A program made the translations under genes and the position numbers. The notes beneath the pieces were generated by a model. The model worked only from the letters and a program-made list of their open reading frames with translations, searched no databases and was not told the origin of the DNA. From Aurelia coerulea (taxonomy: Eukaryota > Cnidaria > Scyphozoa > Semaeostomeae > Ulmaridae), in NCBI GenBank assembly GCA_039566865.1, contig CM076960.1, forward strand, positions 11,074,501 through 11,138,500: DNA of 64,000 nt. The letters run 5' to 3'. This document shows positions 39,784 to 52,875 of the stretch, one piece after another; position 1 is the first letter of the stretch; every line of letters begins with the position of its first letter.

Positions 39784-40188
39784 CATCGATTAATTAAATG
39801 TTTATTTTCTCAAAGAAAACAAAATATAAACACAAAAGGTGTGGGTTAACGTACTTTAGTAGCTATAGTTCATAATATAAAGAGAATTGCACTCATCCTT
39901 CTTTAAAACTTTAGTTCTGCCAGTAATTTCTTTTATAGCACTAAATTAGTGCTGCAGCAACCATTCTTGGAATCATTACTATAGACAATAGTGTGGATTA
40001 ACGTACTTTAAGAGCTACAATTTTTGATATAAAAAGTATTGAACTCATCGTTCTTTAAAACTTTATTTTTGAAAGTAATCTCTTTTATAGCTTTATATTT
40101 ATGCTGCAGCAACCATTCATTCTTGGGAACATTATTATAGACATTAAATTTTTCTTTAGTCTCGTTTTAGCTTTACTACATAAACAAA
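39784..40188. repeat. Truncated monomer junction (97-bp deletion)
   Basis: Two monomers' worth of sequence spans only 405 bp here. The text runs from ATAGACAAT directly into AGTGTGGATTAACG, with AGTGT (39,990-39,994) shared by both sides. Comparison with 61,041-61,150, where AGTGT occurs at 61,047 and again at 61,144, shows that 97 bp between the two AGTGT copies is missing. This is the only break of monomer register that I found. Offsets that span it are short by about 97 bp, for example 36,140 to 40,021 (3,881 bp). Confidence 0.85.
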
Positions 40189-41480
40189 CATCGATAAATT
40201 AAATAGTTATTTTCTCAAAGAAAAGAAAATATAAACACAAAAAGTGTGGATTAACGTACTTTCAGAGCTATAATTTATATTATAAAGAGATTGCACTGAT
40301 CGTCCTTTAAAACTTAAGTTCTGCCAGTTATTTCTTTTATAGCACTATATTTGTGATGCAGCAACCATTCTTGGAATCATTACTATAGACATTAGTTTTT
40401 TCTTTAGTCTCGTTTTAGCTTTACAGCATAAACAAACATCGATTAATTAAATTTTTTTTTTCTCAAAGAAAACAAAATATAAACACAAAAAGTGTGGATA
40501 AACGTACTTTAGTAGCTGTAATTCATAATATAAAGAAAACTGCTCTCATCGTTCTTTAAAACTCTAGTGCGGCCGGTTATTTATTTTATAGCACTACATT
40601 TGTGATGCCACAACCATTCTTGGAATCATTACTATAGACATTAGTTTTTTCTTTAGTCTCATTTTGGCTTTACTGCATATACTAATATCGATTAATTAAA
40701 TGTTTATTTTCTCAAAGAAAACAAAATATAAACACAAAAAGTGTGGATTAACGTACTTTAGTAGCTACAGTTTATATTTTAAAAAGTATTGCACTCATCG
40801 TTCTTTAAAACTCAAGTTCTGCCAGTTATTTCTTTTATAGCACTACATTAGTGCTGCAGTAACCATTCTTGGAAACATTATTATAGACATTAGTTTTTTC
40901 TTCCGTCTCGTTTTAGCTTTACAGCATAAACAAACATCGATTAATTAAATGTTTATTTTCTCAAAGAAAACAATATAAAAACACAAAAAGTGTGGATAAA
41001 CGTATTTAGTAGCTGTAATTCATAATATTAAGACAATTGCACTCATCGTTCTTTAAAACTTAAGTTCTGCCAGTTATTTCTTTTATAGCACTATATTAGT
41101 GCTGCAGCAACAATTCTTGGAAACATTATTATAGACTTAGTTTTTTCTTTAGTTCATTTTAGCTTAACTGCATAAACAAACATCGATTGATTAAATGTTT
41201 ATTTTCTCAAAGAAAACAAAATATAAACAGAAAAAGTGTTGAATAATGTACTTTAAGAGCTACAATTTATATTAAATAGAGTATTGCACTCATCGTTCTT
41301 TAAAACTTTAGTTCTGCCAGTAATTTGTTTTATAGCTTTATAGTAGTGTAGCAGCAACCATTCTTGGAAACATTACTAAAGACATTAGTTTTTTCTTTAG
41401 TCTCGATTTAGCTTTACAGCATAAACAAACATCGATTAATTAAATGTTTATTTTCTCAAAGAAAACAAAATATAAACACA
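39990..41480. repeat. Six-monomer block, copy 1 of 3,238-bp-spaced pair
   Basis: This matches 43,228-44,718 at an offset of 3,238 bp (GCGGCCGG at 40,569 and 43,807, TTTTTGATAT at 40,021 and 43,259). It contains a run of ten T near 40,450 that the other copy lacks. Confidence 0.8.
40569..40576. other. GCGGCCGG monomer subtype, third occurrence
   Basis: The monomer reads CTCTAGTGCGGCCGGTTATT as in the 18.3-kb copy, with the same GTGATGCCACAACC flank. Only one such monomer occurs here instead of a pair. Confidence 0.8.
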
Positions 41481-43227
41481 TACAGTGTGGATTAACGTAC
41501 TTTAAGAGCTACAATTTTTGATATAAAAAGTATTGAGCTCATCGTTCTTTAAAACTTTATTTTTGAAAGTAATCTCTTTTATAGCTTTATATTTATGCGG
41601 CAGCAACCATTCATTCTTGGGAACATTATTATAGACATTAGATTTTTCTTTAGTCTCGTTTTAGCTTTACTACATAAACAAACATCGATAAATTAAATAG
41701 TTATTTTCTCAAAGAAAAGAAAATATAAACACAAAAAGTGTGGATTAACGTACTTTAGTAGCTATAATTCATAATATATAGAGTATTGCACTCATCGTTC
41801 TTTAAAACTTTAGTTCTGCCAGTAATTTGCTTTATAGCGCTATAATAGTGCAGCAGCAACCATTCTTGGAAACATTACGAAAGACATTAGTTTTTTCTTT
41901 AGTCTCATTTTAGCTTTACTGCAAATACAAACATCGATTAACTAAATGTCTACTTTCTCAACGAAAACAAAATATCAACACAAAAAATGTGGATTAACGT
42001 GCTTTAAGAGCTACAATTTATGTTATAAAGAGAATTGCACTCATCGTTCTTTAAAACTCAAGTTCTGCCAGTTATTTCTTTTATAGCACTATATTAGTGC
42101 TGCAGCAACCATTCTTGGAAACATTACTATAGACATTAGTGTTTTCTTTAGTCTCGATTTAGCTTTACAGCATAAACAAACATCGATTAATTAAATGTTT
42201 ATTTTCTCAAAGAAAACAAAATATAAAGACATAAAGTGTGGATTAACGTACTTTAGTAGCTACAATTTATATTATAAATAGTATTGCACTCATCGTTCTT
42301 CAAAACTTTAGCTCTGCCAGTTATTTCTTTTATAGCACTATATTAGTGATGCAGCAACCATTCTTGGAAGTATTTCTATAGACATTAGATTTTTTTTTAG
42401 TCTCATTTTAGCCTTACTTTATAAACAAACATCGATTTATTAAACGTTTATTTTCTCAAAGAAAGCAAAATATAAACACAAAAAGTGTGGATTAACGTAC
42501 TTTCAGAGCTATAATTTATATTATAAAGAGATTGCACTGATCGTCCTTTAAAACTTAAGTTCTGCCAGTTATTTCTTTTATAGCACTATATTAGTGCTGC
42601 AGCAACCATCTTTGGAAACATTATTATAGACATTAGTTTTTTCTTTTGCTCATTTTAGCTCTACTGCATAAAGAAACATCGATTATTTAAATGTTTATTT
42701 TCTCAAAGAAAGCAAAATATAAACACAAAAAGTGTGGATTAACGTACTTTCAGAGCTACAATTTATATTATAAAGAGATTGCACTGATCGTCCTTTAAAA
42801 CTTAAGTTCTGCCAGTAGCTTCTTTTATAGCACTATATTAGTGCTGCAGCAACCATTCTTGGAAACATGACTATAGACATTAGTGTTTTCTTTAGTCTCA
42901 TTTTGGCTTTATTGCATAAACTAACATCGATTAATTAAATGTTTATTTTCTCAAAGAAAACAAAATCTAAACACAAAAAGTGTGGATTAACGTACTTTAG
43001 TGGCTATAATTCATAATATAAAGAGAATTGCACTCATCGTTCTTTAAAACTTTAGTTCTGCCAGTAATTTCTTTTATAGCACAATATTAGTGCTGCAGCA
43101 ACCATTCTCGGAAACATTTCTGTAGACATTAGTTTTTTCTTTAGTCTCATTTTAGCTTTACTGCGTAAACAAACATCGATTAATTAAATGTCTACTTTCT
43201 CAAAGAAAACATAATAAAAACACATAA
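41481..43227. repeat. Spacer monomers between the 3,238-bp pair
   Basis: Seven monomers. The first part follows the ATTC-duplication series of the central family. The part after about 42,130 follows unit B of the long HOR near 12,390-13,470 (CGATTTAGC, AAAGACATAAAG, GATTTTTTTTTAG and AAAGAAACATCG subtypes). The switch occurs inside a monomer near 42,125. Confidence 0.65.
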
Positions 43228-44718
43228 AGTGTGGATTAACGTACTTTAAGAGCTACAATTTTTGATATAAAAAGTATTGAACTCATCGTTCTTTAAAACT
43301 TTATTTTTGAAAGTAATCTCTTTTATAGCTTTATATTTATGCTGCAGCAACCATTCATTCTTGGGAACATTATTATAGACATTAAATTTTTCTTTAGTCT
43401 CGTTTTAGCTTTACTACATAAACAAACATCGATAAATTAAATAGTTATTTTCTCAAAGAAAAGAAAATATAAACACAAAAAGTGTGGATTAACGTACTTT
43501 CAGAGCTATAATTTATATTATAAAGAGATTGCACTGATCGTCCTTTAAAACTTAAGTTCTGCCAGTTATTTCTTTTATAGCACTATATTTGTGATGCAGC
43601 AACCATTCTTGGAATCATTACTATAGACATTAGTTTTTTCTTTAGTCTCGTTTTAGCTTTACAGCATAAACAAACATCGATTAATTAAATGTTTATTTTC
43701 TCAAAGAAAACAAAATATAAACACAAAAAGTGTGGATAAACGTACTTTAGTAGCTGTAATTCATAATATAAAGAAAACTGCTCTCATCGTTCTTTAAAAC
43801 TCTAGTGCGGCCGGTTATTTATTTTATAGCACTACATTTGTGATGCCACAACCATTCTTGGAATCATTACTATAGACATTAGTTTTTTCTTTAGTCTCAT
43901 TTTGGCTTTACTGCATATACTAATATCGATTAATTAAATGTTTATTTTCTCAAAGAAAACAAAATATAAACACAAAAAGTGTGGATTAACGTACTTTAGT
44001 AGCTACAGTTTATATTTTAAAAAGTATTGCACTCATCGTTCTTTAAAACTCAAGTTCTGCCAGTTATTTCTTTTATAGCACTACATTAGTGCTGCAGTAA
44101 CCATTCTTGGAAACATTATTATAGACATTAGTTTTTTCTTCCGTCTCGTTTTAGCTTTACAGCATAAACAAACATCGATTAATTAAATGTTTATTTTCTC
44201 AAAGAAAACAATATAAAAACACAAAAAGTGTGGATAAACGTATTTAGTAGCTGTAATTCATAATATTAAGACAATTGCACTCATCGTTCTTTAAAACTTA
44301 AGTTCTGCCAGTTATTTCTTTTATAGCACTATATTAGTGCTGCAGCAACAATTCTTGGAAACATTATTATAGACTTAGTTTTTTCTTTAGTTCATTTTAG
44401 CTTAACTGCATAAACAAACATCGATTGATTAAATGTTTATTTTCTCAAAGAAAACAAAATATAAACAGAAAAAGTGTTGAATAATGTACTTTAAGAGCTA
44501 CAATTTATATTAAATAGAGTATTGCACTCATCGTTCTTTAAAACTTTAGTTCTGCCAGTAATTTGTTTTATAGCTTTATAGTAGTGTAGCAGCAACCATT
44601 CTTGGAAACATTACTAAAGACATTAGTTTTTTCTTTAGTCTCGATTTAGCTTTACAGCATAAACAAACATCGATTAATTAAATGTTTATTTTCTCAAAGA
44701 AAACAAAATATAAACACA
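43228..44718. repeat. Six-monomer block, copy 2 of 3,238-bp-spaced pair
   Basis: Near-identical to 39,990-41,480, including GCGGCCGG at 43,807-43,814 and CTTCCGTCTCG near 44,139. Here the monomer before the block is full length, so the deletion at 39,990 is not part of the duplicated ancestor. Confidence 0.8.
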
Positions 44719-46000
44719 TAAAGTGTGGATTAACGTGCTTTAAGAGCTACAATTTATGTTATAAAGAGAATTGCACTCATCGTTCTTTAAAACTCAAGTT
44801 CTGCCAGTTATTTCTTTTATAGCACTATATTAGTGCTGCAGCAACCATTCTTGGAAACATTATTATAGACATTAGTTTTTTCTTTTGCTCATTTTAGCTT
44901 TACTACATAAACAAACATCGATAAATTAGAAAGTTATTTTCTCAAACAAAATAAAATATCAACACAAAGAGTGTGGATTAACGTACTTTAAGAGCTACAA
45001 TTTATATAATAAAGAGTTTTGCACTGATCGTCCTTTAAAACTTAAGTTCTGCCAGTAGCTTCTTTTATAGCACAATATTAGTGCTGCAGCAACCATTCTT
45101 GGAAACATTACTGTAGAAATTAGTTTTTTCTTTAGTCTAATATAAGCTATTCTGCATAAACAAAAATCGATTAATTATATGTTTATTTTCTCAAAGAAAA
45201 CGAAATATAAACACAAAAAGTCTCTGTTAACGTACTTTAGTAGCTTCAATTTATAATATAAAAAGAATTGCACTGATCGTCCTTTAAAAACTTAAGTTCT
45301 GCCAGTAGCTTCTTTTATAGCACAATATTAGTGCTGCAGCAACCATTCTTGGAAACATTACTGTAGACATTAGTTTTTTCTTTAGTCTCATATAAGCTAT
45401 TCTGCATAAACAAAAATCGATTAAATATATATGTTTATTTTCTCAAAGAAGACGAAATATAAACACAAAAATTGTGGATTAACGTACTTTAGTAGCTGTA
45501 ATTCATAATATAAAAAAAATTGCACTCATCGTTCTTTAAAACTTTAGTTCTGCCAGTAATTTCTTTTATAGCACTAAATTAGTGCTGCAGCAACCATTCT
45601 TGGAAATATAATTATAGACATTAGTTTTTTCTTTTGCTCATTTTAGCTTTACTGCATAAAGAATCATCGATTATTTAAATGTTTATTTTCTCAAAGAAAA
45701 CAAAATATAAACATAAAAAGTCTGGATTAACGTACTTTAGTAGCTGTAATTCATAATATAAAGACAATTGCACTCATCGTTCTTTAAAACTCAAGTTCTG
45801 CCAGTTCTTTCTTTTATAGCATTATATCAGTGCCGCAGCAACAATTCTTGGAAACATTATTATAGACATTAGTTTTTCTTTAGTTTATTTTAGCTTTACT
45901 GCATAAACAAACATCCATTGATTAAATGTTTATTTTCTCAAAGAAAACAAAATATCAACACAAAAAGTGTTGATTACTGTACTTTAAGAGCTACAATTTA
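44719..46000. repeat. Copy of the 31.1-32.4 kb series
   Basis: The order of AACGTGCTTTAAGAGC, GATAAATTAGAAAG, CTCTGTTAACG and GAAGACGAAAT monomers repeats the series beginning near 31,131. The TACATAAAC anchor is at 44,904 against 31,311. The CTTTGTTAACG motif is changed to CTCTGTTAACG here. Confidence 0.7.
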
Positions 46001-48132
46001 TATTATATAGAGTATTGCACTCATCGTTCTTTAAAACTTTAGTTCTGCAAGTAATTTTTTTTATAGCGCTATAATAGTGCTGCAGCAACCATTCTTGGAA
46101 ACATTACTAAAGACATTAGTTTTCTCTTTAGTCTCGTTTTAGCTTTACAATATAAACAAACATCGATTAATTAAAGGTTTATTTTCTCAAAGAAAACAAA
46201 ATATAAACACTACGTGTCGGTTAACGTACTTTAGTAGCTATAATTCATAATATAAAGAGAATTGCACTCATCGTTCTTTAAAACTCTAGTTCTGCCAGTA
46301 ACTTTTTTCATATCACTATATTAGTGCTGCAGCAACCATTCTTGGAAACATTGCTAAAGACATTAGTTTTCTCTTTAGTCTCGTTTTAGCTTTACAGCAT
46401 AAACAAACATCGATTAATTAAATGTTTATTTTCTCAAAGAAAACAAAATATAAACACAACTTGTGGGTTAACGTACTTTAGTAGCTATAATTCATAATAT
46501 AAAGAGAATTGCACTCATTGTTCTTTAAAACTCTAGTTCTGCCAGTACCTTTTTTCATAGCACTATATTAGTGCTGCAGCAACCATTCTTGGAAACATTA
46601 TTATAGACATTAGTTTTTTCTTTAGTTCATTTTAGCTTTACTGCATAAACAAACATCGATTGATTACATGTTTATCGTCTCAAAGAAAACAATATAAAAA
46701 CACAAAAAGTGTGGATAAACGTATTTAGTAGCTGTAATTCATAATATTAAGACAATTGCACTCATCGTTCTTTAAAACTTAAGTTCTGCCAGCTATTTCT
46801 TTTATAGCACTAAATTAGTGCTGCAGCAACCATTCTTGGAAATATTATTATAGACATTAGTTTTTTCTTTTGCTCATTTTAGCTTTACTGCATAAAGAAT
46901 CATCGATTATTTAAATGTTTATTTTCTCAAAGAAATCAAAATATAAACACAAAAAGTGTTGAATAATGTACTTTAGTAGCGACAATTTATATTATAAATA
47001 GTATTGCACTAATCGTTCTTCAAAACTTTAGCTCTGCCAGTTATTTCTTTTATAGCACTATATTAGTGCTGCAGCAACCATTCTTGGAAACATTATTATA
47101 GACATTAGTTTTTTCTTTTGCTCATTTTAGCTTTACTGCATAAAGAATCATCGATTATTTAAATGTTTATTTTCTCAAAGAAAACAAAATATAAACATAA
47201 AAAGTCTGGATTAACGTACTTTAGTAGCTGTAATTCATAATATTAAGACAATTGCACTCATCGTTCTTTAAAACTTAAGTTCTGCCAGTAATTTGTTTTA
47301 TAGCTTTATAGTAGTGCAGCAGCAACCATTCTTGGAAACATTACTAAATACATTAGTTTTTTCTATAGTCTCGATTTATCTTTACAGCATAAACAAACAT
47401 CGATTAATTAAATGTTTATTTTCTCAAAGAAAACAAAATATAAAGACATAAAGTGTGGATTAACGTACTTTAGTAGCGACAATTTATATTATAAATAGTA
47501 TTGCACTAATCGTTCTTCAAAACTTTAGCTCTGCCAGTTATTTCTTTTATAGCACTATATTAGTGCTGCAGCAACCATTCTTGGAAACATTATTATAGAC
47601 ATTAGTTTTTTCTTTTGCTCATTTTAGCTTTACTGCATAAAGAAACATCGATTATTTAAATGTTTATTTTCTCAAAGAAAGCAAAATATAAACACAAAAA
47701 GTGTGGATTAACGTACTTTCAGAGCTACAATTTATGTTATAAAGAGATTGCACTGATCGTCCTTTAAAACTTAAGTTCTGCCAGTAGCTTCTTTTATAGC
47801 ACTATATTAGTGCTGCAGCAACCATTCTTGGAAACATTACTATAGACATTAGAGTTTTCTTTAGTCTCATTTTGGCTTTATTGCATAAACTAACATTGAG
47901 TAATTAAATGTTTATTTTCTCAAAGAAAACAAAATATAAACACAAAAAGTGTGGGTTAACGTACTTTAGTGGCTATAATTCATAATATGAAGAGAATTGC
48001 ACTCATCGTTCTTTAAAACTTTAGTTCTGCCATTAATTTCTTTTATAGCACAATATTAGTGCTGCAGCAACCATTCTCGGAAACATTTCTGTAGACATTA
48101 GTTTTTTCTTTAGTCTCATTTTAGCTTTACTG
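46001..48132. repeat. Mosaic monomers before the second 8-mer series
   Basis: About nine monomers mix subtypes from several families: ACACTACGTGTCGG (near 46,209), ACACAACTTGTGGG (near 46,456), GATTGATTACATG (near 46,660) and AAAGAATCATCG (near 46,886 and 47,147). The monomers starting near 46,886 and 47,406 share TAGCGACAATT and ATCGTTCTTCAAAAC. No gene or foreign insert is present. Confidence 0.6.
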
Positions 48133-50126
48133 CGTAAACAAACATCGATTAATTAAATGTCTACTTTCTTAAAGAAAACATAATATAAACACATAAAGTG
48201 TGGATTAACGTACTTTAAGAGCTACAATTTTTGATATAAAAAGTATTGAACTCATCGTTCTTTAAAACTTTATTTTTGAAAGTAATCTCTTTTATAGCTT
48301 TATATTTATGCTGCAGCAACCATTCATTCTTGGGAACATTATTATAGACATTAGATTTTTCTTTAGTCTCGTTTTAGCTTTACTACATAAACAAACATCG
48401 ATAAATTAAATAGTTATTTTCTCAAAGAAAAGAAAATATAAACACAAAAAGTGTGGATTAACGTACTTTAGTAGCTATAATTCATAATATATAGAGTATT
48501 GCACTCATCGTTCTTTAAAACTTTAGTTCTGCCAGTAATTTGCTTTATAGCGCTATAATAGTGCAGCAGCAACCATTCTTGGAAACATTACGAAAGACAT
48601 TAGTTTTTTCTTTAGTCTCATTTTAGCTTTACTGCAAATACAAACATCGATTAACTAAATGTCTACTTTCTCAACGAAAACAAAATATCAACACAAAGAG
48701 TGTGGATTAACGTACTTTAAGAGCTACAATTTATATAATAAAGAGTTTTGCACTGATCGTCCTTTAAAACTTAAGTTCTGCCAGTAGCTTCTTTTATAGC
48801 ACAATATTAGTGCTGCAGCAACCATTCTTGGAAACATTACTGTAGACATTAGTTTTTTCTTTAGTCTCATATAAGCTATTCTGCATAAACAAAAATCGAT
48901 TAATTATATGTTTATTTTCTAAAAGAAAACGAAATATAAACACAAAAAGTCTTTGTTAACGTACTTTAGTAGCTTCAATCTATAATATAAAAAGAATTGC
49001 ACTGATCGTCCTTTAAAACTTAAGTTCTGCCAGTAGCTTCTTTTATAGCACAATATTAGTGCTGCAGCAACCATTCTTGGAAACATTACTGTAGACATTG
49101 GTTTTTTCTTTAGTCTCATATAAGCTATTCTGCATAAACAAAAATCGATTAATTATATGTTTATTTTCTCAAAGAAGACGAAATATAAACACAAAAATTG
49201 TGGATTAACGTACTTTAGTAGCTGTAATTCATAATATAAAAAAAATTGCACTCATCGTTCTTTAAAACTTTAGTTCTGCCAGTAATTTCTTTTATAGCAC
49301 TAAATTAGTGCTGCAGCAACCATTCTTGGAAATATTATTATAGACAGTAGTTTTTTATTTTGCTCATTTTAGCTTTACTGCATAAAGAATCATCGATTAT
49401 TTAAATGTTTATTTTCTCAAAGAAAACAAAATATAAACACAAAAAGTGTTGAATAATGTACTTTAAGAGCTACAATTTATATTAAATAGAGTATTGCACT
49501 CATCGTTCTTTAAAACTTTAGTTCTGCCAGTAATTTGTTTTATAGCTTTATAGTAGTGCAGCAGCAACCATTCTTGGAAACATTACTAAATACATTAGTT
49601 TTTTCTTTAGTCTCGATTTATCTTTACAGCATAAACAAACATCGATTAATTAAATGTTTATTTTCTCAAAGAAAACAAAATATAAAGACATAAAGTGTGG
49701 ATTAACGTACTTTAGTAGCGACAATTTATATTATAAATAGTATTGCACTCATCGTTCTTCAAAACTTTAGCTCTGCCAGTTATTTCTTTTATAGCACTAT
49801 ATTAGTGATGCAGCAACCATTCTTGGAAATACTTCTATAGACATTAGTTTTTTCTTTAGTTTCATTTTAGCTTTACTTTATAAACAAACATCGATTTATT
49901 AAACGTTTATTTTCTCAAAGAAAGCAAAATATAAACACAAAAGTGTGGATTAACGTACTTTCAGAGCTATAATTTATATTATAAAGAGATTGCACTGATC
50001 GTCCTTTAAAACTTAAGTTCTGCCAGTTATTTCTTTTATAGCACTACATTAGTGCTGCAGCAACCATTCTCGGAAACATTTCTGTAGACATTAGTTTTTT
50101 CTTTAGTCTCATTTTAGCTTTACTGC
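48133..50126. repeat. 8-monomer HOR, distal copy 1
   Basis: GCGTAAAC anchors at 48,133 and 50,127 give a 1,994-bp period. The order matches the 3,721-5,713 copy, including the ATTC duplication and CTTTGTTAACG monomers. Confidence 0.8.
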
Positions 50127-51190
50127 GTAAACAAACATCGATTAATTAAATGTCTACTTTCTCAAAGAAAACATAATATAAACACATAAAGTGTGGATTA
50201 ACGTACTTTAAGAGCTACAATTTTTGATATAAAAAGTATTGAACTCATCGTTCTTTAAAACTTTATTTTTGAAAGTAATCTCTTTTATAGCTTTATATTT
50301 ATGCTGCAGCAACCATTCATTCTTGGGAACATTATTATAGACATTAGATTTTTCTTTAGTCTCGTTTTAGCTTTACTACATAAACAAACATCGATAAATT
50401 AAATAGTTATTTTCTCAAGGAAAAGAAAATATAAACACAAAAAGTGTGGATTAACGTACTTTAGTAGCTATATTTCATAATATATAGAGTATTGCACTCA
50501 TCGTTCTTTAAAACTTTAGTTCTGCCAGTAATTTGCTTTATAGCGCTATAATAGTGCAGCAGCAACCTTTCTTGGAAACATTACGAAAGACATTAGTTTT
50601 TTCTTTAGTCTCATTTTAGCTTTACTGCAAATACAAACATCGATTAACTAAATGTCTACTTTCTCAACGAAAACAAAATATCAACACAAAGAGTGTAGAT
50701 TAACGTACTTTAAGAGCTACAATTTATATTATAAAGAGTTTTGCACTGATCGTCCTTTAAAACTTAAGTTCTGCCAGTAGCTTCTTTTATAGCACAATAT
50801 TTATGCTGCAGCAACCATTCTTGGAAACATTACTGTAGACATTAGTTTTTTCTTTAGTCTCATATAAGCTATTCTGCATAAACAAAAATCGATTAATTAT
50901 ATGTTTATTTTCTAAAAGAAAACGAAATATAAACACAAAAAGTCTTTGTTAACGTACTTTAGTAGCTTCAATCTATAATATAAAAAGAATTGCACTGATC
51001 GTCCTTTAAAACTTAAGTTCTGCCAGTAGCTTCTTTTATAGCACAATATTAGTGCTGCAGCAACCATTCTTGGAAACATTACTGTAGACATTGGTTTTTT
51101 CTTTAGTCTCATATAAGCTATTCTGCATAAACAAAAATCGATTAATTATATGTTTATTTTCTCAAAGAAGACGAAATATAAACACAAAAA
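50127..51190. repeat. 8-monomer HOR, distal copy 2 (partial)
   Basis: Follows the 5,714-6,780 order through the CTTTGTTAACG monomer (near 50,950), then fuses near 51,193 to a GTTGAATAATG monomer that normally occurs one monomer later. The fusion removes a whole monomer and keeps the phase. Confidence 0.75.
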
Positions 51191-52875
51191 TTGTTGAATA
51201 ATGTACTTTAAGAGCTACAATTTATATTAAATAGAGTATTGCACTCATCGTTCTTTAAAACTTTAGTTCTGCCAGTAATTTCTTTTATAGCTTTATAGTA
51301 GTGCAGCAGCAACCATTCTTGGAAACATTACTAAATACATTAGTTTTTTCTTAAGTCTCGATTTATCTTTACAGCATAAACAAACATCGATTAATTAAAT
51401 GTTTATTTTCTCAAAGAAAACAAAATATAAAGACATAGAGTGTGGATTGATGTACTTTAAGAGCTACAATTTATATTATATAGAGTATTGCACTCATCAT
51501 TCTTTAAAACTTTAGTTCTGCCAGTAATTTGTTTTATAGCTTTATAGTAGTGCAGCAGCAACCATTCTTGGAAACATTACTAAATACATTAGTTTTTTCT
51601 TTAGTCTCGATTTATCTTTACAGCATAAACAAACATCGATTAATTAAATGTTTATTTTCTCAAAGAAAACAAAATATAAAGACATAAAGTGTGGATTAAT
51701 GTACTTTAAGAGCTACAATTTATATTATATAGAGTATTGCACTCATCATTCTTTAAAACTTTAGTTCTGCCAGTAATTTCTTTTATAGCACTATATTAGT
51801 GATGCAGCAACCATTCTTGGAAATATTTCTATAGACATTAGTTTTTTCTTTAGTCTCATTTTAGCTTTACTTTATAAACAAACATCGATTTATTAAACGT
51901 TTATTTTCTCAAAGAAAACATAATATAAACACATAAAGTGTGGATTAACGTACTTTAAGAGCTACAATTTTTGATATAAAAAGTATTGAACTCATCGTTC
52001 TTTAAAACTTTATTTTTGAAAGTAATCTCTTTTATAGCTTTATATTTATGCTGCAGCAACCATTCTTGGAAACATTATTATAGACATTAGTTTTTACTTT
52101 AGTCTCGTTTTAGCTTTACTACATAAACAAACATCGATAAATTAAATAGTTATTTTCTCAAAGAAAAAAAAATATAAACACAAAAAGTGTGGATTAACGT
52201 ACTTTAGTAGCTATATTTCATAATATATAGAGTATTGCACTCATCGTTCTTTAAAACTTTAGTTCTGCCAGTAATTTGCTTTATAGCGCTATAATAGTGC
52301 AGCAGCAACCTTTCTTGGAAACATTACGAAAGACATTAGTTTTTTCTTTAGTCTCATTTTAGCTTTACTGCAAATACAAACATCGATTAACTAAATGTCT
52401 ACTTTCTCAACGAAAACAAAATATCAACACAAAGAGTGTGGATTAACGTACTTTAAGAGCTACAATTTATATTATAAAGAGTTTTGCACTGATCGTCCTT
52501 TAAAACTTAAGTTCTGCCAGTAGCTTCTTTTATAGCACAATATTTATGCTGCAGCAACCATTCTTGGAAACATTACTGTAGACATTAGTTTTTTCTTTAG
52601 TCTCATATAAGCTATTCTGCATAAACAAAAATCGATTAAATATATATGTTTATTTTCTCAAAGAAGACGAAATATAAACACAAAAATTGTGGATTAACGT
52701 ACTTTAGTAAATGTAATTCATAATATAAAAAAAATTGCACTCATCGTTCTTTAAAACTTTAGTTCTGCCAGTAATTTCTTTTATAGCACTAAATTAGTGC
52801 TGCAGCAACCATTCTTGGAAATATTATTATAGACATTAGTTTTTTCTTTTGCTCATTTTAGCTTTACTGCATAAA
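51191..52875. repeat. Local expansion in distal copy
   Basis: Two tandem copies of a two-monomer unit (AAAGACATAGAG or AAAGACATAAAG, then TTTGTTTTATAGC with CGATTTATC) begin near 51,390 and 51,640. The segment then returns to the ATTC-subtype series near 51,910. The AAAGAATCATCG anchors at 49,387 and 52,876 and the later anchor at 55,610 show that the distal region has about seven more monomers than its 18-monomer counterpart. Confidence 0.65.
52055..52100. other. Conversion patch removing the ATTC duplication
   Basis: The upstream half of this monomer is the ATTC subtype (GAAAGTAATC, ATATTTATGCTGCAGC), but from CCATTCTTGGAAACATT to about 52,100 it carries the common sequence. It then returns to the subtype-specific ACTACATAAACAAACATC. 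A short donor tract of about 30-50 bp is the simplest explanation. Confidence 0.65.

Noticed and set aside
40440..40460. Run of ten T as a possible terminator or poly-A remnant of a retroposon
   Set aside because: It has no target-site duplication or flanking insert. The counterpart near 43,690 shows the normal ATGTTTATTTTC, so this is local substitution or sequencing error within the monomer.
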